Source: Comamonadaceae bacterium OS-4
GTDB taxonomy: Bacteria > Pseudomonadota > Gammaproteobacteria > Burkholderiales > Burkholderiaceae_C
DNA: 64,000 nucleotides
Assembly: GCA_027924025.1 (NCBI GenBank)
Contig: AP026970.1
Coordinates: 1,200,501-1,264,500 of the forward strand
Direction of reading: 5' to 3'
Both the position numbers and the translations under genes were made by a program. Below the pieces are notes generated by a model, which saw only the letters and a program-made list of their open reading frames with translations, had not been told where the DNA came from and did no database searches. This document shows, piece by piece, positions 51,763 through 61,071 of the stretch; within the stretch, counting starts at the first letter, position 1, and every line of letters begins with the position of its first letter.

Positions 51763-51778
51763 TGCAATGTCTGTGCCA
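51763..51778 (-). promoter_or_regulatory. Sigma-54 promoter of nrtABC
   Basis: The minus strand reads TGGCACAGACATTGCA, a near-perfect -24/-12 element identical to the nirB site outside the spacer. The predicted start is near 51752. Confidence 0.87.
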
Positions 51779-51794
51779 ACTGTTGTGAGTGCCC

Positions 51795-51845
51795 GTTTGC
51801 TATGAAAAAGAGAGCTACCTGCGCAATATATTCGAGCGCTAGGTG
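51795..51845 (+). repeat. Dispersed ~50 bp repeat, copy 9, between nasT and the nrtA promoter
   Basis: TTGCTATGAAAAAGAGAGC, TACCTGCGCAATAT, then CGAGCGCTAGGTGC. GCGC arms are well kept. It lies in the gap between nasT and the nrt sigma-54 promoter; the rest of that gap (51846-51938) shows nothing recognisable. Confidence 0.7.
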
Positions 51846-51938
51846 CACTTTTTATTCATAACCGCTGGGTGGGCGGGTTCACGGTGTGTGCATGCACTGC
51901 TTGTGTGCAGTGCACCATTTCAGGCCTTGTGCCGTCGT

Positions 51939-52586
51939 TTAGCCCAGCAGGTCGGCCACGTCCAGCATGCGCTGGGCGACCTCGACGATCTTCAGGTTCT
52001 TGTCCATCGCGGTTTTACGCAGCTTGGCGTAAGCGGTTTCCTCGGAGAGGGACTGGCGTTGCATCAACAGGGCCTTGGCCCGGTCGATGACCTTGCGGTC
52101 TTGCAAGGCGCTGGAGAGCTCGTGGAGCTCGTTGCGGGTGTCGGCCAGTTCGCGGCGCAAGGCCTGCTCTTGTTCAAAGCGGGCCATGGCGACATCGAGA
52201 ATGGGGCGGATCCGCTCCGGCTGCAAACCGGCCACGATGTAGGCCGATACCCCGGCTGCCACCGCCTCGCGGGCGGTGCGGCTGTCGTGGTCGTTGGTAA
52301 ACATCACGATCGGGCGGCGCTCGTCCCGGGTGGCCATGACCACATGCTCGAGGGCGTCGCGGGCGTCGCTCTCGGCATCCACAATGACCATGTCGGGCTG
52401 GAGTTGCGCCAGCCGCTCGGTCAAAAACACATCGGCCGGCAACGAAGCGATCAGGTTGAAGCCACTTTCCAGCAGCCCGATGCGCAGGCTGCGCGAGCGG
52501 TCAGCCTGGTCTTGCGCATGGGTGTCCTCGGGGTCTTGTACCGCCAGGTCTGAGGTAATCACAACGATGCGCAGGGGTTCTGTCAT
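51939..52586 (-). CDS. nasT: NasT-like REC-ANTAR antiterminator
   Basis: A 215-residue protein with an N-terminal pseudo-receiver (LRIVVITSDL lacks the acidic pair; MVIVDAESD holds the aspartate) and a C-terminal ANTAR domain (KVIDRAKALLMQRQSLSEET then AYAKLRKTAMDKNLKIVEV). NasT proteins bind leader RNA hairpins and prevent termination of nitrate assimilation operons; they are usually silenced by the nitrate sensor NasS when nitrate is absent. No NasS is encoded in this window. An insertion in the receiver (VQDPEDTHAQDQADRSRSLR) is unusual. Start at 52586 (MTEPLRIVV). The nrt leader is directly downstream. Confidence 0.9.
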   Translation of the reverse strand: MTEPLRIVVITSDLAVQDPEDTHAQDQADRSRSLRIGLLESGFNLIASLPADVFLTERLAQLQPDMVIVDAESDARDALEHVVMATRDERRPIVMFTNDHDSRTAREAVAAGVSAYIVAGLQPERIRPILDVAMARFEQEQALRRELADTRNELHELSSALQDRKVIDRAKALLMQRQSLSEETAYAKLRKTAMDKNLKIVEVAQRMLDVADLLG

Positions 52587-52691
52587 GGGCTGGTGGCTTG
52601 CAAGATTCGCGCCAATTGTCTGTGAATCGCGGTGGGTCTGGCCGGGTTGGAGGGGCATCCTCTACACTCGGCGCCTCTAAAGGAATCAAGC

Positions 52692-53747
52692 ATGCTGGTG
52701 TTGGGGATTGAGTCTTCGTGTGACGAAACTGGGGTGGCGATGGTGCAGTCCCACGGCGATGCTGTGCCCACGCTGCTGGCACACGCCCTGCACAGCCAGA
52801 TCGAGATGCACCAAGCCTTTGGTGGTGTGGTGCCTGAGCTGGCCAGCCGCGACCATATCCGCCGTGTGTTGCCCTTGACCCGGCAAGTGTTGAGTGAGAG
52901 CGGCCGCAGCCTGCAGGAGGTGGATGTGGTGGCCTACACCCGCGGCCCCGGTTTGGCCGGCGCGCTGTTGGTGGGGGCAGGTGTGGCGTGTGCATTGGGC
53001 GCGGCACTGGGCAAACCGGTGTTGGGTGTGCACCACCTCGAAGGGCACTTGCTGTCCCCGTTTTTGAGTGAAGACCCGCCAGAGTTTCCGTTTGTGGCCT
53101 TGCTGGTATCCGGCGGGCACACCCAGCTGATGCGGGTGGACGGCGTAGGCCGCTACGAGCTGCTGGGCGAGACCATCGATGACGCAGCGGGCGAGGCCTT
53201 TGACAAATCTGCCAAGCTCATGGGGCTGGCCTATCCCGGCGGGCCCTTGCTGTCCAAGTTGGCCGAGTCGGGTGACCCGAAGGCGTATGCCTTGCCACGC
53301 CCTTTGTTGCACAGCGGCAACCTCGATTTTTCATTCGCCGGCCTCAAAACCGCGGTGCTGGTGCAAAGCCAGCGCATGTTGGCTGCCGGCGGCGTCACCC
53401 GTTTTCAGGCCTTGCCTGCGCAACAGCAGGCGGATCTGGCGGCATCCACCCAAGCCGCGATTGTGGAGGTCTTGCTGAAGAAGTCGGTCACGGCCTTGAA
53501 GCAAACTGGTCTCAAGCGCCTGGTGGTGGCTGGCGGCGTGGGGGCCAACCGCAAATTGCGGGAGCAGCTCAATGCCGAGTGTGCCAAGCGCGGCGTCCGG
53601 GTGCATTACCCCGAGCTGCATTTGTGCACCGACAACGGCGCCATGATCGCCATGGCCGCTGCCATGCGGCTGCAAAGTGGCTTGCAAACCGCGGTGACCG
53701 ACTACGCGTTTGACGTCAAGCCGCGCTGGCCCCTGCATTCCTTATGA
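52692..53747 (+). CDS. tsaD: tRNA N6-adenosine threonylcarbamoyltransferase TsaD
   Basis: A 351-residue ASKHA-fold enzyme that transfers threonylcarbamoyl to A37 of ANN-decoding tRNAs. It starts [18 protein letters not shown]; metal ligands are in [41 protein letters not shown] and [13 protein letters not shown] are diagnostic, and the C-terminal DNGAMIAMA motif is present. AAAGGA precedes the ATG. It diverges from nasT. A repeat copy acts as its likely terminator. Confidence 0.97.
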   Translation: MLVLGIESSCDETGVAMVQSHGDAVPTLLAHALHSQIEMHQAFGGVVPELASRDHIRRVLPLTRQVLSESGRSLQEVDVVAYTRGPGLAGALLVGAGVACALGAALGKPVLGVHHLEGHLLSPFLSEDPPEFPFVALLVSGGHTQLMRVDGVGRYELLGETIDDAAGEAFDKSAKLMGLAYPGGPLLSKLAESGDPKAYALPRPLLHSGNLDFSFAGLKTAVLVQSQRMLAAGGVTRFQALPAQQQADLAASTQAAIVEVLLKKSVTALKQTGLKRLVVAGGVGANRKLREQLNAECAKRGVRVHYPELHLCTDNGAMIAMAAAMRLQSGLQTAVTDYAFDVKPRWPLHSL

Positions 53748-53751
53748 AAAG

Positions 53752-53803
53752 AGCCTCCGGCGCTTATTTATCAAGCGCGGGAAGCTCCTTTTTTGATAGC
53801 GCG
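53752..53803 (-). repeat. Dispersed ~50 bp repeat, copy 10, working as the tsaD terminator
   Basis: Read on the minus strand it is GCGCTATCAAAAAAGGAGC, TTCCCGCGCTTGATA, then AAGCGCCGGAGGC. On the plus strand the outer GAGC/GCTC and inner GCGCTT/AAGCGC arms form a hairpin followed by CTTTTTTG, a good intrinsic terminator right after the tsaD stop. Confidence 0.72.
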
Positions 53804-53837
53804 TGCACGTCGGTGCTGCACTGGGGCGCGGGGTAAC

Positions 53838-54227
53838 TTACTGGATCGCGAGCTCTGCCGAGGTGTCCACCGGTACCTTTTTGGCCAATTTGAGAGTGAG
53901 CACGCCGTTTTCGAGCTTGGCTTCACTCAAGGCGCTGTCTACCTCTTGGGGCAGCTCGTAAGCGGCGCGGTAGCGGCGGGGGGCGTCGTCCTTGCTTTGG
54001 ATGCGGACCACCGCACCGTCAATCGCGATGCGCAGGTGCTCCTTGGCGATACCGGGCATGTCCAGGCTCAGGGTGAAGCTGGTGTCGTCCTGGGTGTAGG
54101 TAGTGCCGGCTTGGCGGGCAGAGAGGAGTGCGTCGCTCAAAAAGCGCTCGACCGCATGAGTACTGCCGGAGTGGGCAGGGCGGCGCAGAGATGCTTGAAA
54201 GGCGGCGGGTGCAGTGGCGAAGAACAT
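53838..54227 (-). CDS. Small heat-shock protein (Hsp20 family)
   Basis: A 129-residue protein with an alpha-crystallin domain (~45-120): YTQDDTSFTLSLDMPGIAKEHLRIAIDGAVV, YRAAYELPQEVD and the GVLTLKLAKK motif. It ends in AELAIQ, which may serve as the C-terminal I/V-x-I anchor. Such ATP-independent chaperones hold unfolding proteins. It is smaller than IbpA. It converges on tsaD. No clear sigma-32 promoter could be identified upstream. Confidence 0.9.
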   Translation of the reverse strand: MFFATAPAAFQASLRRPAHSGSTHAVERFLSDALLSARQAGTTYTQDDTSFTLSLDMPGIAKEHLRIAIDGAVVRIQSKDDAPRRYRAAYELPQEVDSALSEAKLENGVLTLKLAKKVPVDTSAELAIQ

Positions 54228-54462
54228 GATGGGATTCCTTATCTTGCGCGGCGCTCACCGTGATTGCCGCTTGTTCCCTAACTGAGCGCGGCGGGGTGCA
54301 ATTCAAGCTAATCCCCAGGAATTTAAACCCTAAAAATGTCCCTTGAAAATGGCGCCAGAGGCGTTATCTGGTGCGGGTTTGCAGGGCGTTGGGCGCGCAA
54401 GGCCACGGGCCATCCGGAGCGCGCCGGCTGGAACCCTGCTTCGCGGAGGGTGTGCTTCGGGC
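54228..54462. other. Intergenic region between hsp20 and the rpsO promoter
   Basis: About 235 bases that must contain the leftward hsp20 promoter and sequences upstream of rpsO. A palindromic GCGCGCCGGC-like stretch is visible near 54420, but I see no gene, no repeat copy and no convincing heat-shock promoter. Confidence 0.5.
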
Positions 54463-54468
54463 TATAAT
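54463..54468 (+). promoter_or_regulatory. Sigma-70 -10 element of rpsO
   Basis: A perfect TATAAT about 80 bases before the rpsO start, with a weak TTCGCG 17 bases upstream. It is the best candidate promoter for the rpsO-pnp region. Confidence 0.6.
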
Positions 54469-54549
54469 CGAATGGCTTTGCATTGGGCAAGGCGCACGCC
54501 AAGAGCCATTCCAGCACCTGGCGCAAGTCAAAACACAAAAGGAAAACAC

Positions 54550-54816
54550 ATGATCGCTTCCAGCATCAAAGCTGCTGTTGTCAAAGACAACGCCCGTTCC
54601 GCTACCGACACAGGTAGCCCAGAAGTGCAAGTGGCACTGTTGACAGCCCGTATCAACGAGCTGACACCCCACTTCAAGACCCACGCCAAAGACCACCACG
54701 GTCGCCGCGGTTTGCTGCGTATGGTGAGCCGTCGCCGTAAGCTGTTGGACTACTTGAACTCCAAGGACCACGACCGCTATGTGGCCCTGATCGCCAAATT
54801 GGGTCTGCGTAAGTAA
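54550..54816 (+). CDS. rpsO: 30S ribosomal protein S15
   Basis: An 88-residue S15: [61 protein letters not shown] and [21 protein letters not shown]. It binds 16S rRNA early in 30S assembly. AAAGGAAAA precedes the ATG. It is followed by a terminator and pnp, the usual order. Confidence 0.98.
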   Translation: MIASSIKAAVVKDNARSATDTGSPEVQVALLTARINELTPHFKTHAKDHHGRRGLLRMVSRRRKLLDYLNSKDHDRYVALIAKLGLRK

Positions 54817-54834
54817 GCGACTGACTGAATGACG

Positions 54835-54870
54835 AACGCCTGAGTTAGGTCACTAGCTCAGGCGTTTTTT
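54835..54870 (+). terminator. Intrinsic terminator between rpsO and pnp
   Basis: AACGCCTGAG pairs with CTCAGGCGTT around a loop, followed by TTTT. As in other bacteria it probably lets part of transcription read into pnp. Confidence 0.85.
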
Positions 54871-55033
54871 ACTTCGGAGACCGCAAAAACAGAACGAAGC
54901 TGTGTCATTCCAAAGCCGTTGCCCCCCAACGGGCAGTGTTTCTGGAATGGCATCGTGGACTGTGTTGTGGAATCCGGGCTGTGGCGGGATGGCCTGCATC
55001 CCCCGAACAATTGACACTCACAGGAGATAAACC

Positions 55034-57139
55034 ATGAGCATTTTCAATAAAGTTACCAAGACTTTCCAATGGGGCCAACACACCGTCACCATGGAAACCG
55101 GCGAAATCGCACGCCAGTCCACCGGCGCTGTGCTGTTGGACATGGACGGCACCGTCGTATTGGCCACTGTGGTCGGCAAGACCGAAGGCAAGCCCGGCCA
55201 GGACTTCTTCCCCCTGACTGTTGACTACCTTGAAAAGTCCTACGCCGCAGGCAAGATCCCCGGCAGCTTCTTCAAGCGCGAAGGCCGCCCCAGCGAGTTT
55301 GAAACGCTGACCAGCCGTCTGATCGACCGCCCCATCCGTCCCCTGTTTCCCGAAGGCTTCTTCAACGAAGTGCACGTTGTGGTGCACACCGTGTCCTTGA
55401 ACCCCGAAGTGGATGCTGACATTGCAGCCATGATCGCGGTGAGCGCGGCTCTGTCCGTGTCTGGCATCCCGTTCAACGGCCCGATCGGCGCAGCCCGCGT
55501 GGGTTACGTCAACGGCGAATACGTGTTGAACCCCGGCCAGACCGCGCGCAAAGATTCCATCATGGACTTGGTGGTTGCCGGTACCGAAGCCGCTGTGTTG
55601 ATGGTCGAATCCGAAGCGCAACAGCTGTCCGAAGAAGTGATGTTGGGCGCTGTGGTTTACGGCCACGAGCAAAGCAAGGCTGCCATCAACGCCATCCACG
55701 AACTGGTGCGTGACGCCGGCAAGCCAGTCTGGGACTGGAAGGCTCCTGCCCGTGATGAAGCTTTGATTGCCAAGGTCGATGCCCACGGCAAAGACAAGCT
55801 GGTCGCCGCTTACCAAATTCGCAACAAACAAGCCCGTACCCAAGCCTGCCGCGCTGCCTACGCAGACGTGTTCGCCGGTTTGAAGGCTGACGGCGTCGAG
55901 TTCGACAGCGTCAAGGTCGAAGGCATGCTGTTTGACATCGAAGCCAAGATCGTGCGCGGCCAGATTCTGGCAGGTGAGCCCCGTATTGACGGCCGCGATA
56001 CACGCACTGTGCGCGCCATCGAAATCCGCAACGGCGTGCTGCCCCGTACCCACGGTTCTTCCTTGTTCACCCGTGGTGAAACCCAGGCTTTGGTGATCGC
56101 CACCTTGGGTACCGAGCGTGATGCGCAGCGTATTGACGCGTTGAGCGGCGAGTACGAAGACCGCTTCATGCTGCACTACAACATGCCTCCCTTCGCCACC
56201 GGCGAAACCGGCCGCGTGGGTACGCCCAAGCGCCGCGAAATCGGCCACGGCCGTTTGGCCAAGCGCGCTCTGGTCGCTGTGTTGCCGACCAAAGAAGAGT
56301 TCCCTTACTCCTTGCGCGTGGTGTCGGAAATTACCGAGTCCAACGGCTCGTCTTCCATGGCTTCCGTGTGCGGTGGCTGCTTGTCCTTGATGGACGCTGG
56401 CGTGCCTTTGAAGGCGCACGTGGCCGGCATCGCCATGGGCCTGATCAAGGAAGAAAACCGCTTCGCGGTGTTGACCGACATCCTGGGTGACGAAGATCAC
56501 CTGGGCGATATGGACTTCAAGGTTGCCGGCACCACCAATGGTATTACCGCGTTGCAGATGGACATCAAGATCCAGGGTATCACCAAGGAAATCATGCAAG
56601 TGGCTTTGGCTCAGGCCAAGGAAGCGCGCGTGCACATCCTGGGCGAAATGCAAAAGTCCATGGCGGAAGCCCGTACCGAAGTGTCCAACTTCGCACCGCG
56701 TCTGTTCAGCTTCAAGATCAACCCTGAAAAAATCCGTGACGTGATCGGCAAGGGCGGTTCTGTGATCCGCGCACTGACCGAAGAAACCGGCACCCAGATC
56801 AACATCGAGGAAGACGGCACCATCACCATCGCTTCCAGCGATCCTGAAAAGGCAGAACTGGCCAAGAAGCGCATCGAGCAGATCACGGCTGAAGTCGAAA
56901 TCGGCAAGGTGTACGAAGGCCCGATCACCAAGATTTTGGACTTCGGTGCACTGGTCAACTTGCTGCCCGGCAAGGACGGCCTGTTGCACATCAGCCAGAT
57001 CGCTCACGAGCGCGTCGAGAAGGTCACCGACTACCTGTCTGAAGGCCAGATCGTCAAGGTCAAGGTTCTCGAGACCGACGAAAAGGGCCGCATCAAGCTG
57101 TCCATGAAGGCCTTGATCGAGCGCCCTGCGCAAGAGTAA
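55034..57139 (+). CDS. pnp: Polyribonucleotide nucleotidyltransferase (PNPase)
   Basis: A 701-residue phosphorolytic 3'-5' exoribonuclease. Two RNase PH domains are present: the first begins [20 protein letters not shown] and includes [20 protein letters not shown]; the second holds [32 protein letters not shown] and the catalytic [22 protein letters not shown] domain ([16 protein letters not shown]) and an S1 domain ([18 protein letters not shown], then [13 protein letters not shown]) complete it. AGGAG precedes the ATG. Length is normal. A 742-codon antisense reading of this gene is not a gene. Confidence 0.98.
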   Translation: MSIFNKVTKTFQWGQHTVTMETGEIARQSTGAVLLDMDGTVVLATVVGKTEGKPGQDFFPLTVDYLEKSYAAGKIPGSFFKREGRPSEFETLTSRLIDRPIRPLFPEGFFNEVHVVVHTVSLNPEVDADIAAMIAVSAALSVSGIPFNGPIGAARVGYVNGEYVLNPGQTARKDSIMDLVVAGTEAAVLMVESEAQQLSEEVMLGAVVYGHEQSKAAINAIHELVRDAGKPVWDWKAPARDEALIAKVDAHGKDKLVAAYQIRNKQARTQACRAAYADVFAGLKADGVEFDSVKVEGMLFDIEAKIVRGQILAGEPRIDGRDTRTVRAIEIRNGVLPRTHGSSLFTRGETQALVIATLGTERDAQRIDALSGEYEDRFMLHYNMPPFATGETGRVGTPKRREIGHGRLAKRALVAVLPTKEEFPYSLRVVSEITESNGSSSMASVCGGCLSLMDAGVPLKAHVAGIAMGLIKEENRFAVLTDILGDEDHLGDMDFKVAGTTNGITALQMDIKIQGITKEIMQVALAQAKEARVHILGEMQKSMAEARTEVSNFAPRLFSFKINPEKIRDVIGKGGSVIRALTEETGTQINIEEDGTITIASSDPEKAELAKKRIEQITAEVEIGKVYEGPITKILDFGALVNLLPGKDGLLHISQIAHERVEKVTDYLSEGQIVKVKVLETDEKGRIKLSMKALIERPAQE

Positions 57140-57148
57140 ATCGTTGGT

Positions 57149-57199
57149 CTGCTATTGATTTGGTAGCTGCTCGCGCAGATATGGCGGGAGCTACCGGTT
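57149..57199 (+). repeat. Dispersed ~50 bp repeat, copy 11, between pnp and the quinone oxidoreductase gene
   Basis: CTGCTATTGATTTGGTAGC with clear GCTAT/GTAGC arms, then TGCTCGCGCAGATAT, then GGGAGCTACCGG. It ends nine bases before the next start codon, so it forms most of the leader of that gene. Confidence 0.68.
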
Positions 57200-57207
57200 G
57201 GTTCGAT

Positions 57208-58221
57208 ATGCGAGCATTTGAAATATCCTCTCCCGGTACGCCGGACGTTTTGCGTCTGGTGGATCGGCCTGCGCCTGTTGCAGGGGCAGGGGAGTTGCTG
57301 ATTCGTGTAGCGGCCAGCGGCGTTAATCGTCCGGACGTGTTGCAGCGATTGGGCAAATATCCTGCGCCCGCCGGTGCCTCGGACATTCCGGGCTTGGAGG
57401 TCGCTGGGTATATCGCGGACGGAGATCGTGCGGCGCTTGTGCTTGCCGGTTTGGATATCGGGAGTCCGGTATGTGCCCTCGTGGCAGGTGGCGGCTATGC
57501 AGAGTTCTGCGTCGCGCCAATTGCGCAGTGCCTGCCAGTGCCTGATGGTTGGACCATGGTGGAGGCGGCCAGTCTGCCAGAAACCTTGTTTACTGTCTGG
57601 TCGAATGTGTTTGACCGCGGCGCCTTGAAGGCCGGCGAAACCTTGTTAATACAAGGGGGGAGCAGTGGCATCGGGGTGGCTGCGATCCAACTCGCCAAGT
57701 CGCGTGGTGCCACCGTGATCGTCACGGCGGGCACGGACGAAAAGTGCCAGGCTTGTCTAGCACTGGGCGCAGACCACGCGATCAATTACCGGACTGAGGA
57801 CTTCGAAGCGCGTGTCATGGGCTTGACCCATGGGCGTGGCGTTGATGTGACCCTGGATATGGTGGCGGGCGCATACCTCGGCAAAGAAGTGAACTGCTTG
57901 GCGGACGATGGGCGACTGGTGTTGATCGCCGTTCAGGGCGGTGTTCACGCCGAGGTCAATGCGGGTGCCATTTTGCGCAAGCGGTTGACCATCACCGGCT
58001 CCACTCTGCGTGCGCGCCCTGTGGCCTTCAAGGCTGCCATTGCCAAGGCCTTGCGCCAAGAGGTGTGGCCCTTGTTGACGGGCAAAGCTGTACGTCCCGT
58101 GGTGTTTCGACAATTTGCTGTAACTGGGGCCGATGGTGGTGTGGCTGCTGCTGCCGCACACAGTGTGATGGAAAGCAACGCCCACGTCGGGAAACTTGTG
58201 TTGAATTGGGAATCTGCATGA
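57208..58221 (+). CDS. Zinc-free quinone oxidoreductase (NAD(P)H:quinone, PIG3/TP53I3-like)
   Basis: A 337-residue medium-chain dehydrogenase/reductase. It starts [40 protein letters not shown] is typical of the PIG3 subgroup, and the NADPH-binding motif is [22 protein letters not shown]. Zinc ligands of alcohol dehydrogenases are absent. I chose the ATG at 57208 because the N-terminus then matches the family; ATG 57181 lies inside the repeat. No good ribosome binding site is seen. It overlaps tpiA by ATGA. Confidence 0.9.
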   Translation: MRAFEISSPGTPDVLRLVDRPAPVAGAGELLIRVAASGVNRPDVLQRLGKYPAPAGASDIPGLEVAGYIADGDRAALVLAGLDIGSPVCALVAGGGYAEFCVAPIAQCLPVPDGWTMVEAASLPETLFTVWSNVFDRGALKAGETLLIQGGSSGIGVAAIQLAKSRGATVIVTAGTDEKCQACLALGADHAINYRTEDFEARVMGLTHGRGVDVTLDMVAGAYLGKEVNCLADDGRLVLIAVQGGVHAEVNAGAILRKRLTITGSTLRARPVAFKAAIAKALRQEVWPLLTGKAVRPVVFRQFAVTGADGGVAAAAAHSVMESNAHVGKLVLNWESA

Positions 58222-58958
58222 AAAAGAAACTGATTGCGGGCAATTGGAAGATGAATGGCAGCGCAGCTGCCAATGCGGCGCTTGTAGAGGCGCTACGCGC
58301 AGGTCTTCCGGGGGCATCCTGCCAGATGGCGATCTGTGTGCCCGCGGTGTACTTGTCGCAAGTGGCGCAGCTCGTTCAGAATTCTGACATCGGCCTCGGT
58401 GCGCAGGATGTGTCCGCGTATGACGCCGGTGCCTACACGGGCGAAATTTCTGCGGCTATGTTGCGTGAATGTGGTGTGCGCTATGTAATCGTCGGCCACT
58501 CTGAGCGTCGTCAGTACCACGGCGAGACCGATGCCACCGTGGCGGTGAAAACCCAAAAGGCCTTGGCCGCCGGTGTGACCCCCATCGTGTGCGTGGGTGA
58601 AACCTTGGCTGAACGCGAAGCCGGCAAGACAGAAGAGGTCGTTAAGCGCCAACTGGCAGCCGTAATCCACACCAACGGACATTGCATCAGCGAAATCGTG
58701 GTTGCCTATGAGCCTGTCTGGGCCATTGGCACCGGTAAAACTGCCACGCCCGCGCAAGCGCAAGAAGTCCACGCGGTGCTGCGAGCCCAACTGCTGGCGG
58801 CAACACCGCACGCGGACCGGATGCACATCTTGTACGGTGGCAGCATGAATGCGGCGAACGCTGCAGAGCTGCTCGCGCAAAAAGACATTGATGGTGGTTT
58901 GGTGGGTGGTGCTTCTTTGAAAGCGCCCGACTTTCTAACTATTGCAGCCGCCGCCTGA
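58218..58958 (+). CDS. tpiA: Triosephosphate isomerase
   Basis: A 246-residue TIM barrel interconverting dihydroxyacetone phosphate and glyceraldehyde-3-phosphate. Active-site Asn/Lys lie in [10 protein letters not shown], catalytic His in [12 protein letters not shown], catalytic Glu in [16 protein letters not shown], and phosphate binding in [14 protein letters not shown] with GGLVGGASL. It is translationally coupled to the upstream oxidoreductase and followed by secG. Confidence 0.97.
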   Translation: MKKKLIAGNWKMNGSAAANAALVEALRAGLPGASCQMAICVPAVYLSQVAQLVQNSDIGLGAQDVSAYDAGAYTGEISAAMLRECGVRYVIVGHSERRQYHGETDATVAVKTQKALAAGVTPIVCVGETLAEREAGKTEEVVKRQLAAVIHTNGHCISEIVVAYEPVWAIGTGKTATPAQAQEVHAVLRAQLLAATPHADRMHILYGGSMNAANAAELLAQKDIDGGLVGGASLKAPDFLTIAAAA

Positions 58959-58991
58959 ACTATTTTTTGAATTTGAATCAAGGAGAGATTT

Positions 58992-59336
58992 ATGAATGTT
59001 GTGATTACTATTGTGTTGAGCATCCAGTTGCTGTCGGCGATCGCGATGATCGGATTGATTTTGGTTCAGCACGGCAAAGGTGCTGATATGGGTGCTGCTT
59101 TTGGTAGCGGCGGATCCGGCAGCTTGTTTGGTGCGAGTGGCAGTGCGAACTTCCTGTCCCGCACCACTGCGGTTTTGGCCACGGTGTTTTTTGTTTCGAC
59201 CCTTGCATTGGCTTACTTCGGCAACCTCCGCCCATCGACTTCCGGCTCCGTGCTTGAGGCGATCCCAGCGGCTCCTGTCGTTGAATCAGTGCCTGCAGCT
59301 CCTGCATCGGGTGCTGCGCAGATCCCTGCAAAATAA
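58992..59336 (+). CDS. secG: Preprotein translocase subunit SecG
   Basis: A 114-residue membrane protein with two helices (VVITIVLSIQLLSAIAMIGL and TTAVLATVFFVSTLALAYF) separated by the conserved loop LVQHGKGADMGAAFGSG, then GSGSLFGASGSANFLSR. A Pro/Ala-rich C-terminal tail follows. It assists SecYE in protein export. AAGGAGAG precedes the ATG. The tpiA-secG-tRNA(Leu)-nuo order is common in this bacterial group. Confidence 0.96.
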   Translation: MNVVITIVLSIQLLSAIAMIGLILVQHGKGADMGAAFGSGGSGSLFGASGSANFLSRTTAVLATVFFVSTLALAYFGNLRPSTSGSVLEAIPAAPVVESVPAAPASGAAQIPAK

Positions 59337-59452
59337 ACCCCGCTGAAATCCCTGCATCTGCCTGCAAGGCAGAGAATTTCAGGGTAAACTCTAGGGCTGA
59401 TGAACGAGCAAATGCCGCAAGGCTCCTCATGCAAATTCATCGGCTGAGAGCC

Positions 59453-59537
59453 GCCGTCGTGGTGAAATTGGTAGACACGCTATCTTGAGGGGGTAGTGGC
59501 GAAAGCTGTGCGAGTTCGAGTCTCGCCGACGGCACCA
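59453..59537 (+). tRNA. tRNA-Leu (anticodon GAG)
   Basis: The acceptor stem GCCGTCG pairs with CGACGGC, followed by encoded ACCA. The anticodon loop CTTGAGG gives GAG, reading CUC/CUU leucine codons. The variable arm is long, as expected for tRNA-Leu, and the T-loop GTTCGAGTC is standard. It lies between secG and nuoA. Confidence 0.96.
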
Positions 59538-59602
59538 GAAAGAAATCAGCTTGCGCAGGTTCTACCCCTGTGGCGGGCATTTATGGTGATCAGAATCTCA
59601 AG

Positions 59603-59962
59603 ATGAACCTCGACCAATATCTCCCCGTTTTGCTGTTCATCTTGGTTGGTATCGGCGTCGGCGTTGTGCCCCAAATCCTGGGGTACATCCTCGGACCCAA
59701 CAAGCCCGATGCCGCCAAAAACTCCCCCTATGAATGTGGTTTCGAGGCGTTTGAAGACGCTCGAATGAAGTTCGACGTCCGGTACTACCTCGTTGCCATT
59801 CTCTTTATTTTGTTTGACTTGGAAACAGCGTTTCTGTTTCCATGGGCGGTAGCCCTCAAGGAGCTCGGCATGTTCGGGTTCTTGCTCGGTGTCGAGTTCG
59901 TGGTCATCTTGACCATCGGATTCGTCTACATGTGGAAAAAAGGCGCATTGGACTGGGAGTAA
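59603..59962 (+). CDS. nuoA: NADH-quinone oxidoreductase subunit A
   Basis: A 119-residue membrane subunit of complex I with three helices. The conserved [22 protein letters not shown] loop lies near the quinone site, with [20 protein letters not shown] after it. I chose the ATG at 59603 ([12 protein letters not shown]); the longer reading from 59570 lacks family support. It opens the nuo operon, four bases before nuoB. Confidence 0.96.
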   Translation: MNLDQYLPVLLFILVGIGVGVVPQILGYILGPNKPDAAKNSPYECGFEAFEDARMKFDVRYYLVAILFILFDLETAFLFPWAVALKELGMFGFLLGVEFVVILTIGFVYMWKKGALDWE

Positions 59963-59966
59963 CGCA

Positions 59967-60446
59967 ATGATTGAAGGCGTTTTGAAAGAAGGCTTCGTCA
60001 CGACGAGTTACGACTCTGTGGTGAACTGGGCAAAGACCGGTTCTATTTGGCCGATGACATTCGGATTGGCCTGTTGCGCTGTAGAAATGATGCACGCCGC
60101 GGCGGCACGTTATGACATCAGCCGCTTCGGCTCAGAGGTGTTTCGCGCAAGTCCTCGTCAGTCAGACTTGATGATTGTGGCGGGCACTCTGTGCAACAAA
60201 ATGGCTCCTGCACTGCGCAAAGTCTACGATCAGATGTCCGAGCCACGTTGGGTGATCAGCATGGGTTCATGCGCCAATGGCGGTGGTTACTACCACTACA
60301 GCTATTCGGTGGTGCGGGGGTGCGACCGCATCGTCCCGGTGGATGTCTATGTGCCAGGCTGCCCTCCAACCGCTGAAGCCTTGGTGTACGGGATTTTGCA
60401 GCTGCAGCACAAAATCCGTCGCACCGAAACCATCGCACGGGCCTGA
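59967..60446 (+). CDS. nuoB: NADH-quinone oxidoreductase subunit B
   Basis: A 159-residue peripheral subunit that carries the terminal [4Fe-4S] cluster N2. Ligands lie in [28 protein letters not shown] and [12 protein letters not shown]. It passes electrons to quinone. It is five bases from nuoC. Confidence 0.97.
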   Translation: MIEGVLKEGFVTTSYDSVVNWAKTGSIWPMTFGLACCAVEMMHAAAARYDISRFGSEVFRASPRQSDLMIVAGTLCNKMAPALRKVYDQMSEPRWVISMGSCANGGGYYHYSYSVVRGCDRIVPVDVYVPGCPPTAEALVYGILQLQHKIRRTETIARA

Positions 60447-60451
60447 GAGAT

Positions 60452-61060
60452 ATGACTATTTATTCAGTGAGTCCTGAGGCAACCCAAGCCGCAGTTCAAG
60501 CAGCTCTTGGTGACAAAGTAAAGCGAATTTCAATAGCGCTTGGCGAAGTCACCGTGCAAGTGGCGCCGGCAGATTATCTGGAAGCCGCACTTACTCTCCG
60601 TGATGCGCCTGGTTGCCAGTTTGAGCAGTTGATGGACCTGTGTGGTGTCGATTATTCTGATTACAAAGATGGAGTTTACGAAGGCGCGCGCTTCGCTGTT
60701 GTATCGCATTTGTTGTCGATCAGCTTGAACCAGCGCCTGCGCTTGAAGGTGTGGGTGGCAGATGATGATATGCCGGTTGTGCCTTCTGTAAATTCAATTT
60801 GGAATTCTGCGAATTGGTTTGAGCGCGAAGCTTTTGACTTGTTCGGTATTCTCTTTGAAGGCCATGATGACCTTCGTCGCATCCTGACGGATTACGGTTT
60901 TATCGGTCACCCTTTCCGCAAAGACTTTCCGCTCAGTGGACACGTCGAAATGCGCTACGACGCGGAGCAAGCGCGTGTGGTGTATCAGCCCGTCACGATT
61001 GAGGCCCGGGAAATCACCCCTCGCATCATCCGTGAAGACAATTACGGAGGCCTGCAGTAA
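60452..61060 (+). CDS. nuoC: NADH-quinone oxidoreductase subunit C
   Basis: A 202-residue peripheral subunit (30 kDa family) with ERExFDLFGI-type signature [29 protein letters not shown], then [19 protein letters not shown]. It joins the hydrophilic arm and contacts NuoD. It is a separate protein here, not fused to NuoD as in E. coli. Confidence 0.96.
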   Translation: MTIYSVSPEATQAAVQAALGDKVKRISIALGEVTVQVAPADYLEAALTLRDAPGCQFEQLMDLCGVDYSDYKDGVYEGARFAVVSHLLSISLNQRLRLKVWVADDDMPVVPSVNSIWNSANWFEREAFDLFGILFEGHDDLRRILTDYGFIGHPFRKDFPLSGHVEMRYDAEQARVVYQPVTIEAREITPRIIREDNYGGLQ

Positions 61061-61071
61061 GCAGATCCAGC

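Noticed and set aside
54905..57133. 742-codon minus-strand open reading frame opposite pnp
   Set aside because: It is the antisense of a fully recognisable PNPase, has histidine/aspartate-rich low-complexity character typical of antisense GC-rich frames, and shows no family motifs.
58863..58890. Possible twelfth copy of the dispersed repeat in tpiA (GAGCTGCTCGCGCA)
   Set aside because: Only the central block matches, and the residues [11 protein letters not shown] are the normal conserved TpiA sequence, so it is coincidence or codon bias.
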